The notes under the pieces are model-generated. The model had not been told where the DNA came from. It did not search any database and saw only the letters and a program-made list of their open reading frames with translations. The translations under genes were made by a program, and so were the position numbers. From Oscillospiraceae bacterium (GTDB lineage Bacteria > Bacillota > Clostridia > Oscillospirales > Ruminococcaceae): a stretch of 5,379 nt of DNA. The stretch lies in NCBI GenBank assembly GCA_016296165.1, contig JAEDJV010000159.1, positions 1 through 5,379 on the forward strand, read 5' to 3'. Of this stretch, positions 1-5,325 are shown one piece after another. Position 1 is the stretch's first letter; each line of letters begins with the position of its first letter.

Positions 1-1
1 T

Positions 2-82
2 CCTGAAGAACCAAAGCCAACAAACGAAGAAGTTCTTCTTGGGGAGATCAGAGACATCTTGAAAAGCAACCGTAAAAACTGA
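2..82 (+). CDS. mscL: Large-conductance mechanosensitive channel MscL, C-terminal fragment (cut by window edge)
   Basis: Only the last 26 codons and the TGA stop lie in the window; the gene begins to the left. The visible peptide contains EEVLLGEIRDILK, which closely matches the conserved cytoplasmic C-terminal helix of MscL (E. coli has EEVLLTEIRDLLK). A Pro/Lys-rich linker (PEEPKPTN) precedes it, as is usual in this family. MscL is a homopentameric inner-membrane channel that opens under membrane tension to release solutes during hypo-osmotic shock. The C-terminal helices bundle in the cytoplasm. The pore helices are outside the window, so the identification rests on this short but distinctive tail. 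A hairpin terminator follows about 20 bp after the stop, so this is the end of its transcription unit. Confidence 0.85.
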   Translation, partial: PEEPKPTNEEVLLGEIRDILKSNRKN

Positions 83-100
83 TTTTTTATTATATTATAT

Positions 101-148
101 AAAAAAACACAGCTTCAGGTATCTTGATGCTGTGTTTTTTGCTTTTTT
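101..148. terminator. Bidirectional rho-independent terminator between mscL and the convergent membrane-protein gene
   Basis: The 7-bp arms ACACAGC (107-113) and GCTGTGT (129-135) enclose a loop in which TCA and TGA can extend pairing past a T-T mismatch. The stem is flanked by an A-run at 101-107 and a T-run at 135-140, with a second T-run at 143-148. It therefore has a U-tail on either strand. It lies between convergent genes and can end mscL transcription on the + strand and the PF06541-like gene on the - strand. Confidence 0.85.
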
Positions 149-160
149 AATAAAATTCTC

Positions 161-190
161 TTGCAAATTATCCTTCAAAAGTGGTATAAT
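161..190 (+). promoter_or_regulatory. Candidate sigma-A promoter pointing antisense into the downstream gene
   Basis: TTGCAA (161-166) and a perfect TATAAT (185-190) are separated by 18 bp. A TG one base before the -10 (TGGTATAAT) makes it an extended -10 element. Initiation would be expected near 197. No + strand gene starts nearby; the transcript would run antisense through the minus-strand gene at 199-615 towards malQ. It could make an antisense RNA, provide a long-leader transcript for malQ-glgP, or be a chance match in AT-rich DNA. Confidence 0.45.
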
Positions 191-198
191 AAACATTA

Positions 199-615
199 TT
201 AGTTTCTTTCAAAAAATATATCATCAGAATACATTTTTTCCAGTCTGATATTTATTGCTTTACTGAGACCACATCCGGCAAAGCAGAGAAGAAACCATAA
301 TACTGAAAATGGAAGACATATCTGTCCGAAAAGATTTGCCGGCATGTCTGAATAATCCCATACATTCCAGCCCATTATTATATTTACAAGCACTCCTACA
401 GCAAATTCTATAGCGGTAATAAAAAGTGACCCGGTAAAACATCTTTTCATCAGATTCATTTTACTTTCAGTTGATATATGATATATAAATGCAAGGCACA
501 CGCCTCCTGTAAGGGTCATTGACCAGTGGGTATGTCCCCTTGCTGCTATTTCAATAAGGCTGTACAGAAAGCAGCCGAACAAAAACACATAAGCCATTTC
601 TCCGGTTTTCCGCAA
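199..615 (-). CDS. Small four-helix membrane protein, 'putative ABC transporter permease' family (PF06541-like)
   Basis: The 138-residue hydrophobic protein has four likely membrane helices at about residues 8-25, 31-47, 59-81 and 98-117, with a short charged C-terminal tail. The segment after helix 3 has WDYS (86-89), then P92, N94 and GQICL (97-101). This is the signature I recognise from the family labelled 'putative ABC transporter permease' (ABC_trans_CmpB, PF06541). The name is historical: no ATPase or binding protein is nearby and the function is unknown. The start is TTG at 615-613, because AAAGGAG at 632-626 sits 10 nt upstream. The first in-frame ATG (597-595) has only GGAG two bases before it, which is too close. 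The gene is convergent with mscL and divergent from malQ, so it appears to be its own transcription unit. Family assignment is fairly secure; the role is not. Confidence 0.75.
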   Translation of the reverse strand: MRKTGEMAYVFLFGCFLYSLIEIAARGHTHWSMTLTGGVCLAFIYHISTESKMNLMKRCFTGSLFITAIEFAVGVLVNIIMGWNVWDYSDMPANLFGQICLPFSVLWFLLCFAGCGLSKAINIRLEKMYSDDIFFERN

Positions 616-625
616 GGCTTATCAA

Positions 626-632
626 CTCCTTT
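626..632 (-). promoter_or_regulatory. Ribosome binding site that fixes a TTG start
   Basis: AAAGGAG on the minus strand ends 10 nt before the TTG codon at 615-613. This is the reason for choosing the non-ATG start of the small membrane-protein gene over the ATG 18 nt further in. Confidence 0.65.
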
Positions 633-651
633 GATTCAGATGTATTATTAT

Positions 652-670
652 TATCCTGAATTTAAGGATA
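652..670. repeat. Inverted repeat 1 in the divergent intergenic region
   Basis: Perfect 6-bp arms TATCCT (652-657) and AGGATA (665-670) surround a 7-bp AT-rich centre, and two further A-T pairs are possible inside. It lies nearer the minus-strand gene (start 615) than malQ (start 772). It could be an operator for a dimeric regulator, but no consensus was recognised. Confidence 0.4.
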
Positions 671-683
671 TATATTCATAGTA

Positions 684-704
684 ATTAATAGTTAATCTAT
701 TAAT
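684..704. repeat. Inverted repeat 2 in the divergent intergenic region
   Basis: Perfect 8-bp arms ATTAATAG (684-691) and CTATTAAT (697-704) surround a 5-bp centre. The size and spacing fit a dimeric repressor or activator site, although AT-only symmetry arises easily by chance. It sits about 70 bp before malQ and just upstream of possible -10 elements (TATAAA at 704-709, TATAAG at 717-722). Confidence 0.4.
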
Positions 705-709
705 ATAAA

Positions 710-747
710 GGTAAAATATAAGGCATTACTAATACGTATATTTTACC
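710..747. promoter_or_regulatory. Long inverted repeat immediately upstream of malQ, candidate operator or leader hairpin
   Basis: Perfect 11-bp arms GGTAAAATATA (710-720) and TATATTTTACC (737-747) are separated by 16 bp. The centre holds the smaller palindrome ATACGTAT (732-739, partly in the right arm) and ATTACTAAT (725-733). A -10-like TATAAG (717-722) lies inside the repeat, without a convincing -35. If that promoter is used, the repeat spans the -10 and the transcription start, as expected for a repressor site. No regulator is encoded in the window. There is no T-run after the right arm, so it is not a standard terminator. Confidence 0.5.
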
Positions 748-771
748 AGAATAATCAGAAAGGGATGTCCT

Positions 772-2319
772 ATGAGAAAAAGCGGTATATTAATGCATAT
801 TTCCAGTTTGCCTTCCCAGTATGGTATTGGTAAACTTGGAATTGAAGCATACAGATTTGTCGACTTTCTGGATGAATGTCAGGTCGGTCTGTGGCAGATT
901 CTTCCGTTATCTCCTACCAGTTACGGTGATTCGCCGTATCAGTCATTTTCTGCGTTTGCCGGAAATCCATATTTTATAGATTTTGAGCTTCTTGAAAATG
1001 ACGGATTACTCCACAGAACTGAATACAGCAATATACAATGGGAAAAAAGCTCTGATACAATAGACTACGACTTTTTATACAACAATGTCTATGAGGTGCT
1101 AAGAAAAGCTTATTCCAGATTTACTCCTGCACAGGAGTACAAACTCTTTGAAATGATCAGCAGGGACTGGCTGGATGATTACGCACTCTTCATGAGTTTA
1201 AAATTCCATTACAACGGAGCTGCATGGTATGAATGGCCTAAAAATATTGCAATGTATGAAAATGAAGCTGTTGACTATGCAAAAAAACTCCTTGCTGATG
1301 AAATTAAATTTCACAAATTCATTCAGTTCTGTTTTTACAGACAATGGAAGCAATTAAAAACATACGCAAATGAAAAAGGCATAAAAATAATAGGTGATAT
1401 TCCTATCTATGTTTCGCACGACAGCGTTGAGGTCTGGAAAATGCCGGAACTCTTCCTTCTTGATGAAACCAAAACACCTATAGCTGTAGCCGGATGTCCT
1501 CCGGACTGTTTCTCACCTACCGGTCAGTTGTGGGGCAACCCTTTGTACAACTGGAAATATCATTATCGTACTGACTTTGACTGGTGGATTAAAAGACTTA
1601 AAAATGCTTCTGAAATCTATGATATAATCCGTATAGATCATTTCAGGGGATTTGAAAGCTATTACTGTATTCCTTATGGCAATGAGACTGCTGAAGTCGG
1701 AATCTGGCAGAAAGGTCCTGATGCTGAACTTTTCAGAAAAGCAGAATCAGTACTCGGAAAACTGAATGTAATTGCAGAAAACCTTGGTTTTATTACTCCT
1801 GAAGTGCAGCGTATGCTGGATAAAACCGGTTACCCTGGTATGAAGGTTGTAGAATTCGGATTTTCTGACAGTGAAAATGAATATCTGCCTCACAACTTTG
1901 ATACTACAGAATGTTATTCATACACTGGAACACATGATAATGACACTCTTACTGGATGGTACAAATCTCTTGATACTGAATCTCTTGAATTCTGCAGAGA
2001 GTACCTCAATGTAAAATATGACAGAGAAATACCCGACGCAATGCTGCGTCTTGTATGGTCTGGAATCTCCGAAGCAGCTATTGCACAGTTTCAGGATTTT
2101 ATCGGTGCGGGAACAGAAGCACGTATGAACATTCCGTCCACTCTTTCAGGTAACTGGACATACAGGGCGCAAAAAACAGACTTTACAAAGGAACTTAAGG
2201 ATAAAATACTTAAGCTCAACATACTCTATAACAGATGCAGCAAACCAATTGTAAAAAAGGAAAGGATTGAAAATAATGAACAAACAAACATTTCTGACAG
2301 ATTTAAAATCAGAACTTGA
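772..2319 (+). CDS. malQ: 4-alpha-glucanotransferase (amylomaltase, GH77)
   Basis: This cytoplasmic enzyme moves alpha-1,4-glucan segments from one maltodextrin to another and releases glucose, making longer chains that phosphorylase can attack. The 515-residue protein resembles the short (about 500-residue) Thermus-type amylomaltases. It opens with the family N-terminus (RKSGILMHISSLPS, then LGIEAYRF and SPYQSFSAFAGNP). GDIPIYVSHDSVEVW precedes the acceptor region. The three catalytic acids are visible: nucleophile Asp289 in RIDHFRG, acid/base Glu336 in AENLG (usually AEDLG), and Asp389 in THDND. Their spacing nearly matches the T. aquaticus enzyme (293, 340, 395). The ATG at 772 has AAAGGG seven bases upstream. 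The conserved fold ends near residue 488. The last 27 or so residues are a polar tail, half of it encoded by DNA shared with glgP. It is first in an operon with glgP. Identification is secure. Confidence 0.97.
   Translation: MRKSGILMHISSLPSQYGIGKLGIEAYRFVDFLDECQVGLWQILPLSPTSYGDSPYQSFSAFAGNPYFIDFELLENDGLLHRTEYSNIQWEKSSDTIDYDFLYNNVYEVLRKAYSRFTPAQEYKLFEMISRDWLDDYALFMSLKFHYNGAAWYEWPKNIAMYENEAVDYAKKLLADEIKFHKFIQFCFYRQWKQLKTYANEKGIKIIGDIPIYVSHDSVEVWKMPELFLLDETKTPIAVAGCPPDCFSPTGQLWGNPLYNWKYHYRTDFDWWIKRLKNASEIYDIIRIDHFRGFESYYCIPYGNETAEVGIWQKGPDAELFRKAESVLGKLNVIAENLGFITPEVQRMLDKTGYPGMKVVEFGFSDSENEYLPHNFDTTECYSYTGTHDNDTLTGWYKSLDTESLEFCREYLNVKYDREIPDAMLRLVWSGISEAAIAQFQDFIGAGTEARMNIPSTLSGNWTYRAQKTDFTKELKDKILKLNILYNRCSKPIVKKERIENNEQTNISDRFKIRT
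2256..2265 (+). promoter_or_regulatory. Ribosome binding site for glgP inside malQ
   Basis: AAAGGAAAGG within the malQ coding sequence ends 10 nt before the ATG at 2276. It supports that ATG over the in-frame TTG at 2267, which lies only one base after the purine tract. Its position inside malQ suggests that ribosomes translating malQ help open the glgP start region. Confidence 0.65.
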
Positions 2320-4624
2320 ACATCTCAGAAAGGAAAACATAACATCACCTCATGTCCTCCACAATGTGCTGAGCGAGACAATCATGAAGCATATTTCTAA
2401 AGACTGGAAAAACAGCCGAAGGTCTCATATCGATTCAAGAAGAGCATGTTATTTCTCCATGGAATTTCTTATCGGACGTTCCATTTTCAACAACCTTCTC
2501 TGTCTTGATATTTACAATGAAGTATCAAATATTTTTGAAGAATTCGGATTTTCAGTTTCAGAACTTGAGGAAACCGAAGACGCTGCACTCGGAAACGGCG
2601 GTCTTGGCAGACTCGCCGCATGTTTTCTCGATAGCGCTGCAACAATGAATGTACCCCTTGACGGATACGGAATCAGATACAAATACGGTCTTTTCAAACA
2701 GAAAATCGAAAACGGTTTTCAGACCGAAGAAGCTGACAACTGGACAAAATACGGCGATGCATGGTCCGAACGTCATGATGAAGATGCTGTAGAAATAAAA
2801 TTCAGCGACCGCACAGTTCTTGCCGTTCCTTATGATATTCCGATAACAGGCTATGGCACAAAAAATATCGGAACATTAAGACTCTGGCAGTCTGAGGCTC
2901 TCACAGACTTTGATTTCAGACTTTTCAATGAACAGAAATATATCGAAGCAAATGCACAGAAAATCTATGCAGAAGATATTTCAAGAGTTCTCTATCCTAA
3001 TGATGATACAAGAGAAGGAAAAAAACTCAGATTAAGACAGCAGTATTTCTTCTGCAGCGCATCACTTAATGACATAATTAAAAAGCACAAGAGGGTACAC
3101 AAAGACATCAGGACTCTCTGTGATTATGTAACAATCCAGCTTAACGACACTCACCCTGTCATCTCAATTCCTGAACTCATCAGACTTCTTACTGTAAACG
3201 AAGGAATGACTTATGATGAAGCTTTCACTCAGGCTAAGAAAATTTTCAATTATACCAACCACACAATTATGCCTGAGGCCCTTGAAAAATGGGATACTGC
3301 TCTGGTCAGGGAACTTCTCCCTGAAATATATGACATCATATTTATGATAAATGAAAACTTCATTGCTGATATGTACAGATCCGAAGTTGAAGCTGAAAAA
3401 ATCAGCAAAATGATGATTATCAAGGATAATATGATTCACATGGCAAATCTGGCAACTTACTGTTCAACTTTTGTAAACGGTGTCGCTGAAATTCATACAG
3501 AAATCCTTAAAGCCTCCACTCTCCATGACTGGTATGAAGTTTATCCGGACAAATTCCAGAACAAGACAAACGGTATCACCCAGAGAAGATGGCTCGCCCT
3601 CTGTAACAAGGAACTTTCCGGTCTTATTACAGGACTGCTTGGCAGCAACAAATGGATAACTGAACTTTCTGAACTTAAAAACCTCGTTTCCTACGCTGAT
3701 GACAAACAGATTATAAAGAAGTTCAAAGAAATAAAGAAAGAAAAGAAAACTCAGCTTGCTGATTTTATTCTTAAAAAAGAGGGTATCAGCATTAATCCTG
3801 ACAGCATCTTTGATATTCAGATTAAACGTCTGCACGAATACAAGAGACAGCTCCTCAATGCATTCTCTATTCTGTATATTTACTTTGGAATCAAGGACGG
3901 CTCAATAAAGAGCTTTACACCAACCACATTTATCTTCGGTGCAAAATCAGCTCCCGGCTACAGACGTGCTAAAGCTATCATCAAGTATATTAACGAGATA
4001 GCTGCATTTATAGAAAAAGATCCGGAAGTAAATAAACTTATCAAGGTAGTGTTTGTTTCCAATTATAATGTTTCATATGCTGAAAAACTCATTGCAGCAG
4101 CTGAAGTTTCAGAACAGATTTCAACTGCCGGAACAGAAGCTTCCGGTACAGGAAACATGAAACTCATGCTTAACGGTGCAGTTACACTTGGCACTCTCGA
4201 TGGTGCAAATATTGAGATTGTTGAAGAAGCAGGCATGGAAAACAACTATATTTTCGGTGCAACAGTTGAAGAACTTGAAAAAATTATGCCTGAATACTGC
4301 AGCCGTAAGATTATTTCTGAAAACGCAAAAATCAGAAAAGTTGTCGAAACACTTATCGACGGAACATTTAGCGACGGCGGAAGCGGTGACTTTAGAGAAC
4401 TCTACACTTCACTCCTTGACGGTGCAAGCTGGCACAAACCGGATAACTATTATCTCCTCGGTGATCTTGAAAATTACGTCGAAGCAAAACTCAGATGCAA
4501 CAGAGACTACAAAGACGAAGAATCATTCGGTAAAAAAATGTGGTTAAATATGTGCAATGCCGGCAAATTCAGTTCAGACAGAACAATAGCTGACTATGCT
4601 GAAAACATCTGGCTTTTAAAGTAA
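2276..4624 (+). CDS. glgP: Glycogen/starch/maltodextrin alpha-glucan phosphorylase (GT35)
   Basis: This pyridoxal-phosphate enzyme splits the terminal alpha-1,4 bond of glycogen or maltodextrin with phosphate, giving glucose-1-phosphate. From the ATG at 2276 it has 782 residues, close to E. coli MalP (797) and apparently complete. Visible landmarks in order are the glycine-rich loop GNGGLGRLAA (from residue 106), GYGIRYKYG, QLNDTHP, His329 in NHTIMPEALEKW (rabbit His377), KFQNKTNGITQRRWL, DIQIKRLHEYKRQLLN with Arg518 and Lys523 (rabbit Arg569, Lys574), and EASGTGNMK with the PLP lysine Lys629 (rabbit Lys680). The 111-residue spacing from Arg518 to Lys629 equals that in rabbit. It ends with FSSDRTIADYAENIW, typical of the family. 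It has no long N-terminal regulatory extension of the animal type. It overlaps malQ by 44 bp and is followed by a strong terminator, so it ends a two-gene operon. Whether glycogen or maltodextrin is the preferred substrate cannot be read from the sequence. Confidence 0.97.
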   Translation: MNKQTFLTDLKSELEHLRKENITSPHVLHNVLSETIMKHISKDWKNSRRSHIDSRRACYFSMEFLIGRSIFNNLLCLDIYNEVSNIFEEFGFSVSELEETEDAALGNGGLGRLAACFLDSAATMNVPLDGYGIRYKYGLFKQKIENGFQTEEADNWTKYGDAWSERHDEDAVEIKFSDRTVLAVPYDIPITGYGTKNIGTLRLWQSEALTDFDFRLFNEQKYIEANAQKIYAEDISRVLYPNDDTREGKKLRLRQQYFFCSASLNDIIKKHKRVHKDIRTLCDYVTIQLNDTHPVISIPELIRLLTVNEGMTYDEAFTQAKKIFNYTNHTIMPEALEKWDTALVRELLPEIYDIIFMINENFIADMYRSEVEAEKISKMMIIKDNMIHMANLATYCSTFVNGVAEIHTEILKASTLHDWYEVYPDKFQNKTNGITQRRWLALCNKELSGLITGLLGSNKWITELSELKNLVSYADDKQIIKKFKEIKKEKKTQLADFILKKEGISINPDSIFDIQIKRLHEYKRQLLNAFSILYIYFGIKDGSIKSFTPTTFIFGAKSAPGYRRAKAIIKYINEIAAFIEKDPEVNKLIKVVFVSNYNVSYAEKLIAAAEVSEQISTAGTEASGTGNMKLMLNGAVTLGTLDGANIEIVEEAGMENNYIFGATVEELEKIMPEYCSRKIISENAKIRKVVETLIDGTFSDGGSGDFRELYTSLLDGASWHKPDNYYLLGDLENYVEAKLRCNRDYKDEESFGKKMWLNMCNAGKFSSDRTIADYAENIWLLK

Positions 4625-4652
4625 TACTGTCAGGTTATTTATAAAAAATAAT

Positions 4653-4685
4653 AAGCTGTACGAAGTAATATTCTTCGTACAGCTT
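4653..4685. terminator. Strong bidirectional terminator between glgP and the toxin gene
   Basis: A perfect 13-bp stem, AAGCTGTACGAAG (4653-4665) with CTTCGTACAGCTT (4673-4685), closes a 7-base loop 28 bp after the glgP stop. On the + strand the tail is short (TTTTATC). On the - strand the stem runs into TTATTATTTTTTATAAAT, a better U-tract, so it also suits the convergent toxin-antitoxin operon ending at 4752. Confidence 0.88.
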
Positions 4686-4751
4686 TTATCTGTTATCGGA
4701 TACGCATGGAGCCAGTAAAGTCAGCAGATGTGCGGGATATTATTTAAATAA

Positions 4752-5009
4752 TTATTCATAATAATAACGACAAGATATAATATACATCTCATCATTCTCA
4801 ATTTTGTAAATTAATCTGTTTACCTCATCAATACGTCTGCTCCAGAACCCCTGATAATTATATTTTAAAGATTCCGGTTTGCCAATGCCTTCAAAAGGAC
4901 TGCAGTCAATTGCTTTTATCAAAGCATGTATACGTTTTATAGTTTTTTTATCCTCACCAAACCAATACATGTAATCATCCCATGCTTCATCAGTCCAAAG
5001 CTTATTCAT
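4752..5009 (-). CDS. yoeB: YoeB/Txe-family toxin (type II toxin-antitoxin mRNA interferase)
   Basis: The 85-residue protein aligns almost without gaps to E. coli YoeB (84 residues): W5, WDDYMYW (10-16), PFEGIGKPE (38-46), GFWSRRI (54-60), NRLIY (64-68) and the C-terminal CRYYYE. YoeB toxins have a RelE-like fold, bind the ribosomal A site and cut mRNA during translation; the partner antitoxin neutralises them. Of the E. coli catalytic residues, Glu46 and Arg65 are present, but His83 is Tyr here (TAT codon; a CAT codon would need one base change). The toxin may therefore be weakened, inactive or use the Tyr. It is the second gene of the operon: its ATG overlaps the antitoxin stop by 8 bp, implying translational coupling. 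The family call is secure; activity is uncertain. Confidence 0.93.
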   Translation of the reverse strand: MNKLWTDEAWDDYMYWFGEDKKTIKRIHALIKAIDCSPFEGIGKPESLKYNYQGFWSRRIDEVNRLIYKIENDEMYIISCRYYYE

Positions 5010-5286
5010 CTTCAGAAATCTCCATCAGTTCATGCTTTTTGGCATTTTTCAACTGTGCAATCGAACGGTCAAGGTGATTAGTGTTCGCTTTGCTGTAAAA
5101 ATAATCATCAGATGAATTAGAATTAGACATAGTAACAGCAAAAGGTAAACCTTGACACATAATCGCTTGTTTAATAAACATATTAAATGCTGTTGTCATA
5201 TTAAGTCCTAGTGAATTGAAAAGGATCTCTGCTTTTTTCTTATCATCACAATCAATACGCATTGTTACACTTGAAGTTTGTGACAT
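5002..5286 (-). CDS. RelB/DinJ-family antitoxin
   Basis: This 94-residue antitoxin would bind and neutralise the YoeB-like toxin and, as a dimer, repress its own operon. The N-terminal 50 residues look like the ribbon-helix-helix domain of RelB/DinJ proteins: a beta strand SVTMRID (6-12), then KKAEILFNSLGLNMTTAFNMFIKQA, where LGLNMTTA is the typical family run. The C-terminal half (YFYSKANTNHLDRSIAQLKNAKKHELMEISEDE region) is the kind of acidic, partly helical toxin-binding tail found with Txe/YoeB partners in Clostridia. The ATG at 5286-5284 follows AAAGGGG (5301-5295) with 8-nt spacing. The gene is first in the operon and ends 8 bp inside the toxin gene. A group II intron end lies about 40 bp upstream, so the original promoter is probably beyond the window edge. 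Confidence 0.88.
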   Translation of the reverse strand: MSQTSSVTMRIDCDDKKKAEILFNSLGLNMTTAFNMFIKQAIMCQGLPFAVTMSNSNSSDDYFYSKANTNHLDRSIAQLKNAKKHELMEISEDE

Positions 5287-5325
5287 AAAATCAACCCCTT
5301 TGAATTTCTTTATTCATATTATCTT

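Noticed and set aside
260..442. 60-codon minus-strand frame within the PF06541-like gene
   Set aside because: It is a shifted reading of the same DNA with no family features; the 138-residue frame has membrane helices and the WDYS/GQICL signature.
595..597. Minus-strand ATG (597-595) as the start of the small membrane protein
   Set aside because: Its only Shine-Dalgarno-like bases are two bases away, whereas the TTG at 615-613 has AAAGGAG with 10-nt spacing.
2267..2275. TTG at 2267 as the glgP start
   Set aside because: It lies one base after the purine-rich ribosome binding site. The ATG at 2276 has 10-nt spacing and gives a normal family N-terminus.
2512..4245. Several minus-strand open frames of 60-123 codons opposite glgP
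   Set aside because: They lie entirely within the glgP coding sequence, lack recognisable domains, and are expected by chance opposite a long conserved gene.
4176..4547. 123-codon open frame on the + strand inside glgP
   Set aside because: It is wholly inside a frame with clear, conserved phosphorylase motifs, and its product is low-complexity and unlike any family I recognise.
4653..4685. 13-bp inverted repeat as a mobile-element end or attachment site
   Set aside because: Its place between two convergent operons and its T-rich flanks on both strands are fully explained by a bidirectional terminator.
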